This document shows, one piece after another, positions 52,315 through 61,231 of a stretch of 64,000 nucleotides of DNA. Both the position numbers and the translations under genes were made by a program. The stretch is from Oligosphaera ethanolica (lineage in GTDB: Bacteria > Verrucomicrobiota > Lentisphaeria > Oligosphaerales > Oligosphaeraceae): NCBI RefSeq assembly GCF_030814695.1, contig NZ_JAUSVL010000001.1, positions 4,004,227 to 4,068,226 on the forward strand, in the 5' to 3' direction. The number at the start of each line of letters is the position of its first letter. The stretch's first letter is position 1. The notes beneath the pieces are model-generated. The model was not told where the DNA came from, did no database searches, and was given only the letters and a program-made list of their open reading frames with translations.

Positions 52315-53574
52315 TTATTCCCGGTATTTGGCGGCGAAGGCCTTGATCGCTTTTTCGAAGCAGAGCATGGGGATGCGGGCGCTGCCGGCGCCGATGAGGC
52401 CGCCGTCGTGGTTGAACATCCCGCCGTGGATTTCCGGGGCGATGCCGGTTTTGACGACCTTGCGGATGTCGATGCCGCAGGGCAGAAAATCGAAATCGAG
52501 GTTGGGGATGGGGTAGTTCGGGTTTGAGGCGATGCAGATTTCCTGCATTTCGCGGGTGAGGGCGATGGCGTCCTTGAGTTTGAGGCCGCGCAAGTTGCAG
52601 ACGATGGGGCTGGCGGCGGCGGCGAGGCCACCGAGGCCGGCGCATTCGACCACGCAGCTGTCGCCGATCCACGGCAGTTGGTCTTTTTCGCTGAATTGGG
52701 ATGACGTGTAGCGGCCTTTCATCATCATGGACGGCGCGGTGAACCACTCGTCGGTGCCCATGCCGGCGACCTTGATGCCGTATTCGACGCCGTTGCCGCC
52801 GAAGGCGACGGTCATGGTGGAGTAGGGCGTGCCTTTGGCCGAGAGCAGGGCGGCCATGCTGGCGCCCTGGCCGTAGCAGTGGAAGAAGCGGGGCGTTTTG
52901 ACGATGTAGTCCATGCATTTGAGCATGGTGTCGCGGGGGATGTCCATGCGGAAAAGATCGGGTAGGATCTGCCTGATGAAGAGCAGGTCGGCGGCGCTTT
53001 GGCGGGTGTGGTTTTCGTCGCCCATCTGCATGCCTTCAGCGAGGATGGGCTTGATGGGCAGGCCGTCGCGGCGTTTGATGAGTTCGCGGAGGACGGGGAA
53101 GAGCTCGTCGCGCATATAGCGCAGATTGGCGGCGATGTCCTCGCTGAAGAGCCCCCAGCCGCAGAGACCGCCTTGGAAGGGGCCTTCGGCGGGGAAGGTC
53201 GCGGCGCGGGCGCCGTTGCTTTTGTTTTCGACGACCATCATGGCTACTGACGCAGTGATGATGCCGGTGCCGGCGCCGACGGTATTGTGGTCGAGAGCGC
53301 TGCTGACCTTGATTTCGCCCTTATTGAGTTTGGCGATGGCCTCGTCTTCGCTTTTGGCCAGGCCTTCGTAGAGCGCGCCGCTGATCATGCCGCGGCGGTG
53401 CAGGGGCACCATGTCGGCGAAGTCGATGGGCGGGCCGGAGTGGAGGATCATATTGGGTTCGAGACCGTCGACGACCTTGCCGGCGGGCTGGATGTCCACC
53501 CACACGGGATTGGCGTTGATCAGTTCATTGACGGCGTGGTCGTTGGCGGCGGCGATTTTTTCTTTCAGGTTCAT
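52315..53574 (-). CDS. DUF1116 protein (YlbE/AllG-like)
   Basis: 419 residues; AAGGA about nine bases upstream of the ATG. Recognisable family pieces are NANPVWVDIQPAGKVVDGLE, MILHSGPPIDFADMVPLHRR, GMISGALYEGLAKSEDEAIA, HNTVGAGTGIITASVAMMVV, RFFHCYGQGASMAALLSAKG and VAFGGNGVEYGIKVAGMGTD. In Escherichia coli AllG is one of three subunits that together form the oxamate carbamoyltransferase. Length is close to the family norm (about 420). It lies 13 bases after the 56-residue protein and seven before the kinase. Confidence 0.9.
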   Translation of the reverse strand: MNLKEKIAAANDHAVNELINANPVWVDIQPAGKVVDGLEPNMILHSGPPIDFADMVPLHRRGMISGALYEGLAKSEDEAIAKLNKGEIKVSSALDHNTVGAGTGIITASVAMMVVENKSNGARAATFPAEGPFQGGLCGWGLFSEDIAANLRYMRDELFPVLRELIKRRDGLPIKPILAEGMQMGDENHTRQSAADLLFIRQILPDLFRMDIPRDTMLKCMDYIVKTPRFFHCYGQGASMAALLSAKGTPYSTMTVAFGGNGVEYGIKVAGMGTDEWFTAPSMMMKGRYTSSQFSEKDQLPWIGDSCVVECAGLGGLAAAASPIVCNLRGLKLKDAIALTREMQEICIASNPNYPIPNLDFDFLPCGIDIRKVVKTGIAPEIHGGMFNHDGGLIGAGSARIPMLCFEKAIKAFAAKYRE

Positions 53575-53587
53575 CTTGCGTGGTCCT

Positions 53588-53758
53588 TCACATTAGGGAA
53601 TCAAGCAGGTCGGTCATGTCCTTGTCGTGCTTGACAGGTGGTCGCCAGGCGACTTGCGCCACCTTGACGCCTTGCCGGCGGAGCGAATCCGCGAAGGACT
53701 GCAGGCCGATATTGACGACTTTGAGTTTTTTGTTGCCGGCGGGGCATTTTTTATTCAT
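53588..53758 (-). CDS. 56-residue FdrA-associated small protein
   Basis: A short gene between fdrA and the DUF1116 gene, six bases after the first and 13 before the second, with GGAGC as ribosome site. The product is MNKKCPAGNKKLKVVNIGLQ, then SFADSLRRQGVKVAQVAWRP and PVKHDKDMTDLLDSLM. The block VINxGLxxFxxSLxxQGVxVxxVDWRPP is what I recall as a small conserved fdrA-domain piece at this spot in related operons. The usual Asp before WRPP is Ala here. Its function is unknown; it may be a subunit of the complex. Confidence 0.78.
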   Translation of the reverse strand: MNKKCPAGNKKLKVVNIGLQSFADSLRRQGVKVAQVAWRPPVKHDKDMTDLLDSLM

Positions 53759-53764
53759 GGTGTG

Positions 53765-55303
53765 TCAGCTCCGTTTCTCGAGTGCCTTGATCCAGTCGCT
53801 GGCCAGGAGCGTACTCTGGAAGTTGCTGCCGGTGAGGATGACGCCAGCGTCGACGAGTTGGCGGCCGCAAGCGGCGATGTCTTGCGGGTCCTGCGCGGAG
53901 CCGCAGATGGAAGCGATGACGACCAGCGCGCCATTGCGGGCCTGGATGGCCTCCGCGCAGGCTTTGGCGAAAGGCGCGATCGGGTCGGGATGGACGCCCG
54001 GGCTGGTGATGAAGTCGAGGAGGATGACGGCGGTTTCGGGATCGGCGGCTTCTTGGCGGAAGCGCTTGAGGCGCAGCGTGGGATCGAAGACGGGGTGCGG
54101 CGCGTCAACGGTGAACTCCTCGGCGCCGAGGTCAATCAGCGCGTGGCCGCGGCTTTGGCGGGGATTCGCGAGCTGCGTGGCGTAGCGGGTTTTGAGATTG
54201 CAGAAGAGCGCGGCGTCGGGATTGTGTTCTTTGAGGTAGATCAGCGACTCTTCGGCGAACGTGCCGCCGCAGTAGATGCCGCGCAGGTACTTCTGCTCGT
54301 GGCGGAGCTTGGGCAGATCGCGGGCGATGGCTGCGTCGATTTGTGCTTGGGTGAAGGCGAAGCCGTCGGTGGCGACGCCGCAGAGCGCCAGGGCTTTGAG
54401 GGCGGCGCCTTCCAGGCTGAAGGCCGCGTGGACGCGATGGGCGGCGAAGAGGGACGCGTCGCTGCCCAGGAAGATGGCGACGACGGGCTTGATGATCTGG
54501 TCGGCGTGGGTGAGGACCTTGTCCATCACGGCGCGGTCAGCGAGTTTTGAGACCAGGACGATCACTTGCGTGGCCGGGTCATCGGCGAGCCGGCGCATGC
54601 CTTTGATCATGGACAGCCCGCCGATCTGCGGGTATAGATCCCGGCCGCCGGTGCCGATCAGGGCGGAAACGCCCGAGCCGGCTTTTTCCACGATGCAGGC
54701 CACTTCCTGGGCGCCGCTGCCGGAAGCGCCGACGATGCCCACCGGGCCATCGCGGACAATGCTCATGGTAGCCAGGGCTACACCGTCAAGCAGTCCTACG
54801 CCGCAATCCGGGCCCATCACCAGTGCGTCGTGTCCTTCGCCGAGCTGCTTGAGCCGCAGCTCGTCCGCCAGCGGCACATTGTCGCTGAAAATAAACACGT
54901 CCATGCCCTTGCGGATGGCCTTTTCGGCCTCCGCAGCGGCGTATTCGCCAGGGAGGGAAATCTGGCAGAGATTCCAGCCGTCGGCGCAGTCAATGTCGTC
55001 CAGCGAGTTGACGTTTTCGTCCGCCTGCTGGTTGCGGTGGTTGAGACTGTCCACGGCCATGGTCAGCGCGGCGTCCAGCGCCGCGGCGTCGTCGGCGGCC
55101 AGGGCTATCACCAGGTCGTTGGCGCTCGCAGACGCCGGAATGTCGAAACCCAGCCCCCGCATGACCTCCAGATTCGCCGGTGTGCCCATCTGCACTTCCG
55201 CCAGCTGCACCCCCGGTAACTTCTTCACATTGTCGCCAATGCCCATCAGTGTCACTGAGTCGGCATAGCGATTCTCATGCACCACCACTCGCTTGCAAGA
55301 CAT
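53765..55303 (-). CDS. fdrA: FdrA-family protein (acyl-CoA synthetase-like, AllF)
   Basis: 512 residues from the ATG at 55303 (GGAGAA upstream). The N-terminal domain begins CKRVVVHENRYADSVTLMGI and carries QLAEVQMGTPANLEVMRGLG, standard in FdrA. The CoA-synthetase-like core has VMGPDCGVGLLDGVALA, GIVGASGSGAQEVACIVEKA and ALIGTGGRDLYPQIGGLSMI; the C-terminal ligase-like domain has GIYCGGTFAEESLIYLKE and DFITSPGVHPDP. FdrA is related to succinyl-CoA synthetase and is a subunit of oxamate carbamoyltransferase in Escherichia coli, where it was first noted as a suppressor of ftsH. It is the first gene of the operon and has a consensus promoter. Confidence 0.95.
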   Translation of the reverse strand: MSCKRVVVHENRYADSVTLMGIGDNVKKLPGVQLAEVQMGTPANLEVMRGLGFDIPASASANDLVIALAADDAAALDAALTMAVDSLNHRNQQADENVNSLDDIDCADGWNLCQISLPGEYAAAEAEKAIRKGMDVFIFSDNVPLADELRLKQLGEGHDALVMGPDCGVGLLDGVALATMSIVRDGPVGIVGASGSGAQEVACIVEKAGSGVSALIGTGGRDLYPQIGGLSMIKGMRRLADDPATQVIVLVSKLADRAVMDKVLTHADQIIKPVVAIFLGSDASLFAAHRVHAAFSLEGAALKALALCGVATDGFAFTQAQIDAAIARDLPKLRHEQKYLRGIYCGGTFAEESLIYLKEHNPDAALFCNLKTRYATQLANPRQSRGHALIDLGAEEFTVDAPHPVFDPTLRLKRFRQEAADPETAVILLDFITSPGVHPDPIAPFAKACAEAIQARNGALVVIASICGSAQDPQDIAACGRQLVDAGVILTGSNFQSTLLASDWIKALEKRS

Positions 55304-55356
55304 GCCCAATTCTCCATTGCTAGACTGCGCGGCCCGTTTTATATCGAAACTGATTT

Positions 55357-55385
55357 ATTGTAAGGGGACATGGGCTTTTTGTCAA
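55357..55385 (-). promoter_or_regulatory. Consensus sigma-70 promoter of the fdrA operon
   Basis: On the minus strand a perfect TTGACA (55385-55380) and TACAAT (55362-55357) are 17 bases apart. The predicted transcript starts near 55350, giving an untranslated leader of about 47 bases. Confidence 0.8.
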
Positions 55386-55435
55386 GACGGGCGGTGTGGA
55401 AAGGTGGTGTCTGGTGTGTGTTGGGTTAGTGGCAG

Positions 55436-56005
55436 TCAGCAGGTTGGTTGTGGTTGTGTTTTTCTGAAGAGAGTAATGCGGAGGAGTTTGTAGCAGATAA
55501 GGGCGACGGCGAGGATGCAGAAGATGGGCATGACGATAGCGAGGATGGCGATAAGGAAAGCGCCGAAGTCTTCGCCGCTGGCGACGATGAAGTTGCCGAG
55601 GCCGCCGGTGGCGAGGGTTGAGGTGGCGCGGGCGGCGACGGTGCCGGCCTGGACGACGGTGGAGACGCCGCCGCCGGTGATAGCGGCGATGGACCACTGG
55701 AGGACGGGCGGTAGGCCACCGAGTTGTGATGCGGTGACGACGGTGCCGGCGACGATGGCGGCGGGGGTAGCGATGGTGTCGAGCAACTCATCGACCCAGG
55801 GGATGTAATAGGCGGCGATTTCGAGGATGGTGGCGGCGCTGAGGGCGATGAGTGCCGGCCATGATCCCAGCCAGGCAAAATTGGCTGCGAGTTCCAGGTG
55901 TCCGGTCATATTGGCGATGCTCATGATGAGCAGCGGCACGAAGACCCGGAAGCCGCAGGCGGCGCTGAGGCTGATGCCGACAATGAGGCCCAGGATGATG
56001 TCCAT
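55436..56005 (-). CDS. DUF4126 family membrane protein
   Basis: 189 residues with four to five hydrophobic helices. The start IILGLIVGISLSAACGFRVF and VPLLIMSIANMTGHLELAAN is the DUF4126 signature; EIAAYYIPWVDELLDTIATP and GTVVTASQLGGLPPVLQWSI follow, and the last helix is IAILAIVMPIFCILAVALIC. The family is widespread in PVC bacteria and Bacteroidota and has no known function. No ribosome site is clear in the 250-base gap upstream, which contains no other gene. Confidence 0.9.
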   Translation of the reverse strand: MDIILGLIVGISLSAACGFRVFVPLLIMSIANMTGHLELAANFAWLGSWPALIALSAATILEIAAYYIPWVDELLDTIATPAAIVAGTVVTASQLGGLPPVLQWSIAAITGGGVSTVVQAGTVAARATSTLATGGLGNFIVASGEDFGAFLIAILAIVMPIFCILAVALICYKLLRITLFRKTQPQPTC

Positions 56006-56256
56006 GTTATGCAGATTCCGTAGAGTGATAAGGTTGTTGTTGGCGGTGTGTGTTCATCACGGCGTTGTGCTTGACTTCCGGGCCTCTGCTCGGGTGGCCG
56101 ATGATTGCTCCGACTTCGCCCACGGCGTAGGGGCTGACGTGGCCCGCGGCGTGGCTGATGTTTTGGCGGGTGTTATGGGTGAAGGTAATGCGGCGGCCAT
56201 GCCACAGTTGGGTCTGCCACGTGCTTGGCAAGGCCGCCGCAGTTGATACCTCAATG

Positions 56257-59200
56257 CTACTCAACGAAGCGCATGATACCAAAACTCAAGCGATTGCGAA
56301 AGTGGTTGCCCCAGGAATTCCAGGTCTGCTGGAAGGGGGCGAGTTCCGGGCCATCGGCGTCGTTGACGGCCAGTTCAAAGCCGACGCAGCGTGCGGCGAG
56401 CGGGCCGGTCAGGTCCAGGGATGTTCGGGGGATAAGCAGTTCGACATCGTAGCCATCGTCGTGCTGCGAGATATGGCAGCGGACGGCGTCGGTATTGAGC
56501 CCGGGTAGTCCCGCTGGCGTGAAGGTCAGCTGTTTGGCTGGTTCTTCGTGTGGGAGGACAAAGATGCGTCCGACCTTGTCGTGGTAGCGTTCGGCTTCGG
56601 CGAGACTGCCTTCAAGGAGGTCGGGACGGGTATCGAAGAAGAGTTCCAGGCCGTCTTGTTCCCACGACTTGCGGTTATTGGGTGGGCCGGAGGGCGCGCT
56701 GTCTTTGACCTGGATGCGCAGGCGCAGGGTTTGGTCGTCGTAGCCGGCTTGGAAGGTCGTGGCGAGGTCGCGTTTGAGATTCCAGCCCTTGCCGCGTTTA
56801 TGGCAGGCGACGGCCTCGCCCATGCCGGGTCGGGCATCATAGACGAAGGGGAGGCGGCGGGTGGCCTGCTTGGTCAGTACCTGGTCGCCGACGGTGATTT
56901 CGGCCAGCAATAGATTGTCGCCGTGTTCCGCCGTATAGACCATGGGCACTTGCAGTACCTGGAGAGCGAAGGGGGCGATGCTGAAGGAGGTGGATGGTCC
57001 GAAGGGGCCTTTGTCGGCGCGGACGCGTACTTGGCCGGTGACGGTGGCGTTCTGGCAGTTGCGCAGTTCCAGGCAGGCCGTGGTCGTCGTGGCGGTGGCC
57101 ATGAGCTGTCGCAGATCGGCGGCGATGGGGTTTTCGCTGCCCAGTTGCACGCCGTTCAGCCATTGCTTGAATTCCGCCATGGTGATTTTTTCGCCCTTGG
57201 CGTTGTTGCTGGCGACGAGGTAATAGGGCTCACCGGATAGCGGGGCGATGCGGTCGGGCGGCGTCAGGACATTGCCGAACATATCGCAGAGCGCGACGCC
57301 GTCGGCGGCAGGCAGCTGCACGTGCAGATCGGTGTAGGTGCCGTAGGTCCAGAAAGCGGCGAGGGGGCCGTCGGCGCCTTCATAGACGTAGCAGATAGTA
57401 TCCAGGGGCCAGCGCAGTTTGGCGTGGGGGCGGGCGCTTTCGAAATGCCGTGCCAGGGCATTGTTGATGACATATGCGGGGGCCGGCAGACTCTCAATCG
57501 CGTGTCGGGTTACGCCCGCGAAGCTCTTTTCTAGCAGCAGGGTCGTGAAGATGGGGCTATAGCCCGGGAGGCAGGACGACTGCCGCACGCCTTCGCCGAG
57601 ATCGATCAGAAAGCGATTCGGAATATCGTCGATATTCGGGTTGTCGCTTTTGCCATCGGTGAGGTAGTACAGCTCGGTGTTCCACAGCGGATTATCACGG
57701 CCGTGCTCGCGAATCAGCGCGCGGTAGGTGTCGATCATCTGGTCGGCGGGATTTTTTGATGACAGTTGCCGTGAATCGTAGGGATGGAAGGACACGATAT
57801 CGGCGAGGTCCAAGCCGCCCTGCTCAAAGCAGGGCTTGAGATAGTCGGCGCTTTTGCCGGCGCCGGCCAAGTCGCCGGTGGAGCAGAAGCCGATGACTTT
57901 GCAGGTCGGGTCGGCCCGGCGCAGCTCCTCGCTGGCGGATTTGAGGAAGCGCATGTAGTCCGTGGGTGAGATGTAGAGATTCGGCTCGTTGAAGATTTCG
58001 TAGTGGCTGATGCGGCCGCGGTAGCGTTCGGCGACTGTGCGCACATAGCGTCGCCAGAGCGGGTCGGGGCCGAGCAGCAGATCGCCTGCGAATGCGTTGC
58101 TCTGGTGGTTGTTGTCAAGGAAGACCGGTTTTCTCTCGCCGATTTCTTCCAGCATTTTGAAACCCATTCGATGGGGTTGGGATGAGGGGCGGTGGATTCC
58201 GTGGAGAACCGGTAGCGGGTGAATGCCGTATTTCAGATAGAGGTCGGTGATGCGGTCGGCCCAGGTGAAATCGAAGCGGCCTTCTTCGGGTTCATTGATG
58301 TGCCAGCCGAAGGCCTTGGCACAGATGTCGTGGTCGCGAATGATGCGGCAGCCCATTTTTGCCAGCAGTTTGACGTACTCTTCGCGGACATCGCCGCCGA
58401 GAGTTTGCCAGCCATAACGGACTCGCGCGTCGCTGCCGATGCCGCCTGCCAGGTTGATGCCCACGCAGAAATCCTGGTCGAGATCGATGGGGCGGCTTTG
58501 GTAATGGCCGATGACGGCAAAATAGCCTTCGTGGCAGTTGGCGCTGGCTGGGCCGGAAAGGCGAGGCTGCACCCGATAGGAGCCATAGCGGGCGATGGCA
58601 ACGGGGCAGCTCACCCGTAGTGGCTCGCCGGGCGTGATGGTCACGGGGCGGGTCGGCGCGGCGACCTCTTTTTTGCTGTAGTCGTCAACGACAGCGAGCG
58701 TCAGCGTGCCTGAATAGGGCTCGGCTGTGTAGTTGATCAGGTCGCACTGCAGGTCGACCTCGACCGTGTCGCCTGTTTTCTCAATGAGCTTTGGCGCGGA
58801 GACGGCCATATCGATGGCGTGGCCGTGGGCAAACGGCGTCGCTTCTTTGCCGGGGTTGAGCTGAATATCGTCCACCCAGAGATCGGCGGCGGGGCAATTG
58901 GTCATATTTTTTAGTGCCAGCCAGACTGAGAGGTGGGCGATGTTGTTGTTACGGCCGGCGGGTGCCGTGAAGGTGAAGCTGTAGCGCGTCCATTCCGTTC
59001 CGACGGTGAAGTTGCCGTGGGCGCCGGCCCAGGTGGCGGTGCAGAGCCAGATATGGACGGGGTGAGCGTCCACCGTGCTTTTCATCCACGCGGAGAACGT
59101 GTAGTCGGCGCCGGGTTCCCAGGGGAATTCCCGGCCGTAGAACATGGTTTCTTCGACGAAGCCGTTGGGGATGCGCATGGACTGCTTGCCGCTGGCCGCC

Positions 59201-59427
59201 GTCGTGGCGTCAATGACGGGCCGGTCGTAGCGCAACTCGGGATTCGTGTCGGGCCGGAGGAATTTCATGCAGCCGAAGCCCGCATCGCCGAGCTCAAAAC
59301 TGGCATTGAAAATGAGATTGGCGACGGCTGGCGGTGGCGCTTGGTCGGCGGCGTTTTGCGCGATGGCTGGCCAGGAGACACTCACGGCGAGCAACAGCAA
59401 GAGCGAGCGCAGACGTTGGGAGATCAT
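56257..59427 (-). CDS. Large secreted GH39-like glycoside hydrolase with N- and C-terminal carbohydrate-binding modules
   Basis: 1056 residues from the ATG at 59427 (AAAGGATG upstream). Signal peptide RSLLLLLAVSVSWPAIAQNA. Residues about 35-195 are a CBM4/9-type sandwich (NLIFNASFELGDAGFG ... DYTFSAWMKS ... DLWVDDIQLNPG). The TIM barrel contains MGCRIIRDHDICAKAFGWHI, acid/base Glu481 in YEIFNEPNLYISP and nucleophile candidate Glu585 in LWNTELYYLTDG, as in GH39/GH5 clan members. The C-terminal 190 residues (GWNLKRDLATTFQAGYDDQT ... DGLELFFDTRPD ... FELAVNDADG) match CBM9-like DOMON sandwiches. It probably hydrolyses beta-xylosidic or related bonds outside the cell. Monocistronic. Confidence 0.9.
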   Translation of the reverse strand: MISQRLRSLLLLLAVSVSWPAIAQNAADQAPPPAVANLIFNASFELGDAGFGCMKFLRPDTNPELRYDRPVIDATTAASGKQSMRIPNGFVEETMFYGREFPWEPGADYTFSAWMKSTVDAHPVHIWLCTATWAGAHGNFTVGTEWTRYSFTFTAPAGRNNNIAHLSVWLALKNMTNCPAADLWVDDIQLNPGKEATPFAHGHAIDMAVSAPKLIEKTGDTVEVDLQCDLINYTAEPYSGTLTLAVVDDYSKKEVAAPTRPVTITPGEPLRVSCPVAIARYGSYRVQPRLSGPASANCHEGYFAVIGHYQSRPIDLDQDFCVGINLAGGIGSDARVRYGWQTLGGDVREEYVKLLAKMGCRIIRDHDICAKAFGWHINEPEEGRFDFTWADRITDLYLKYGIHPLPVLHGIHRPSSQPHRMGFKMLEEIGERKPVFLDNNHQSNAFAGDLLLGPDPLWRRYVRTVAERYRGRISHYEIFNEPNLYISPTDYMRFLKSASEELRRADPTCKVIGFCSTGDLAGAGKSADYLKPCFEQGGLDLADIVSFHPYDSRQLSSKNPADQMIDTYRALIREHGRDNPLWNTELYYLTDGKSDNPNIDDIPNRFLIDLGEGVRQSSCLPGYSPIFTTLLLEKSFAGVTRHAIESLPAPAYVINNALARHFESARPHAKLRWPLDTICYVYEGADGPLAAFWTYGTYTDLHVQLPAADGVALCDMFGNVLTPPDRIAPLSGEPYYLVASNNAKGEKITMAEFKQWLNGVQLGSENPIAADLRQLMATATTTTACLELRNCQNATVTGQVRVRADKGPFGPSTSFSIAPFALQVLQVPMVYTAEHGDNLLLAEITVGDQVLTKQATRRLPFVYDARPGMGEAVACHKRGKGWNLKRDLATTFQAGYDDQTLRLRIQVKDSAPSGPPNNRKSWEQDGLELFFDTRPDLLEGSLAEAERYHDKVGRIFVLPHEEPAKQLTFTPAGLPGLNTDAVRCHISQHDDGYDVELLIPRTSLDLTGPLAARCVGFELAVNDADGPELAPFQQTWNSWGNHFRNRLSFGIMRFVE

Positions 59428-59629
59428 GGCACATCCTTTCTCGGCGACTGAAGCAGCTGACGATTTCTTCCGCAAGGACTTACCCGGAAGCGCTTTACTA
59501 TGCTTCATTGCAGCTCCATATGCAATAGTGTCATCACCCTCATTTCCGGGCGGAACCTGCCGAGACGGTGGCGTTTCAAGAGTCTCTGGAGTTCCAGGTA
59601 TCCCCAATCAGTCCGAGGCGTCAGGCAAC

Positions 59630-59760
59630 CGATCCCCGAAGTCCAAGCGGTCACCCAATCAGTCCCCTAAGTCCAATGCGTCATTCCCCACGGTTCCGGG
59701 TGTCCCCACGGTTCCGGCCATGGGGCGTGAGACGTGAGACGTGAGTCTTCGCACCAGCAG
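59630..59760 (-). repeat. Inverted copy of repeat A
   Basis: CAATCAGTCCCCTAAGTCC, GCGTCATTCCCCACGG and CCGGCCATGGGGCGTGAGAC are reverse complements of repeat A words. It leads directly into tandem repeat B copies. Confidence 0.65.
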
Positions 59761-59826
59761 CAGCGCGTCGCCGCCATGGAGTCCCAGCTGGTCTTGGCGT
59801 CCCCTGGGAATGGCTGGCATCGATGG

Positions 59827-60168
59827 CTCCTATGAAACCCGCCGCCGCAAAGGTCGGCGGAAATCAAGGTCCAATGGCCGGGCGGCGGCGGGCCGTGGGT
59901 TTCCTGCAAATTGTCCCCGGTATTTTCCCCACCGGGGTGGTTACTCCTATGAAACATGCTGCCGCAAAGGTCGGCGGAAATCAAGATCGAATGGCTGGGC
60001 GGCGGCGGGCCGTGGGTTTCCTGCAAATTGTCCCAGCGAAGCGCCGGGGTGTACACTCCTATGAAACATGCTGCCGCAAAGGTCGGCGGAAATCAAGATC
60101 GAATGGCTGGGCGGCGGCGGGCCGTGGGTTTCCTGCAAATTGTCCCAGCGAAGCGCCGGGGTGTACAC
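59827..60168 (+). repeat. Three tandem copies of repeat B
   Basis: Units start at 59827, 59944 and 60056 (117 and 112 bases). Each begins CTCCTATGAAAC, holds CGCAAAGGTCGGCGGAAATC and ends CCTGCAAATTGTCCC plus a variable tail (GTATTTTCCCCACCGGGG or AGCGAAGCGCCGGGG). Every unit contains an ATG and a continuous frame, producing look-alike repeat proteins in several frames. Confidence 0.9.
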
Positions 60169-60188
60169 TTACCGATTGCAATTGGATG

Positions 60189-60785
60189 CGATCGGTCAGC
60201 CATGGCAGTTGGAGGCCGACAGACCGCCGACGCGGTGAGACGGGACGTGTCAAGCCAATGTGGCGCCCTCCGGGCGCAATTCGAAGTTGTTGCCACACCC
60301 CTGGTTGCGGCGCCCTCCGGGCGCCTCACCAGGGGTTATGCATGGTCCGGCCCTCCGGGCCGAACTTGGCCGGTCAGACGGGGGGCTTTGTCCGATTCGG
60401 GCCGAAAACCGCCATCATTCAATGGCTATGTTTTTGCGCCGTAGGCGCTTAACCATGCTTAACCCCAGGCTTTAGCCTGGGGACGCAGCCTGCCAATAGA
60501 CTGTGCCTCGTAGAGGCACCACAGTTTTGGTTGTCAATCACTCCTATGAAACACGCTGCCGCAAAGGTCGGCGGAAATCAAGGTCCAATGGCCGGGCGGC
60601 GGCGGGCCGTGGGTTTCCTGCAAATTGTCCCCGGTATTTTCCCCACCGGGGTGGTTACTCCTATGAAACACGCTGCCGCAAAGGTCGGCGGAAATCAAGG
60701 TCCAATGGCCGGGCGGCGGCGGGCCGTGGGTTTCCTGCAAATTGTCCCCGGTATTTTCCCCACCGGGGTGGTTACTGACCGATTA
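60189..60785 (+). repeat. Second copy of the TGACCGATTA-ended element, with two repeat B units
   Basis: Module order is the same as at 32230-32736: GCGCCCTCCGGGCGC palindromes, GGCCCTCCGGGCC, CGCCGTAGGCG, the AACCCCAGGC/GCCTGGGG stem, GTGCCTCGTAGAGGCAC, then repeat B. Here B is duplicated (60541 and 60658). The left end reads CGATCGGTCA, the right end TGACCGATTA. Confidence 0.88.
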
Positions 60786-60794
60786 CCCGCGCTC

Positions 60795-61095
60795 TGTAAT
60801 CGGTCACCCATTGAGAATTGAGCCATAGAGCTTCTGGCTGAGTCAAACGCGCCCGTTTCCCTGGCCGCGAAGCGGCAGAAGCGCTGAAAGCGCGAAACAT
60901 ACCAGCCCAGGGCAAGCACGCTGAAAGCGTGCGCCGCCCTGGGTACAACGGCGACCATGTTCGTGTTCCTCGGCCCCTTTTGCCCCAGTCGGCGAAGCTG
61001 ACTGGGGCAAAAGGGGCAATGGAACTCACTTGCTTACCTGGGATTGACATCGGCGGCATGTCAGGCCGCCATTCTCAATGGGTGACCGGTTACCG
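60795..61095. repeat. Palindromic repeat E between inverted GTAATCGGTCACC/GGTGACCGGTTAC words
   Basis: TGTAATCGGTCACCCATTGA at 60798 is matched by CAATGGGTGACCGGTTAC near 61077 in inverse. Between them are GCCGCGAAGCGGCAG, GCGCTGAAAGCGC, the CCCAGGGC/GCCCTGGG stem and a stem CCCCTTTTGCCCCAGTC facing GACTGGGGCAAAAGGGG. No gene is supported in 59428-61231. Confidence 0.7.
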
Positions 61096-61231
61096 CGCTC
61101 TTGCGGGTTTTGGCTTAGGCGGCTTGATAGTTATCGGCGTCTGTATATGTTTGCGCTGTCATTTTGGGCGGCGATGCGCAGGCACGAGGGATTGCGTGCA
61201 GAACTCTTGAGGAAAGGACGGGGAGTGGATC

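Noticed and set aside
59741..60821. Repeat proteins from repeat B units (for example 59823-60452, 60531-60821)
   Set aside because: The same unit is open in several frames and strands, and the single copies at 4450 and 32609 are degenerate. DNA-level repetition explains it.
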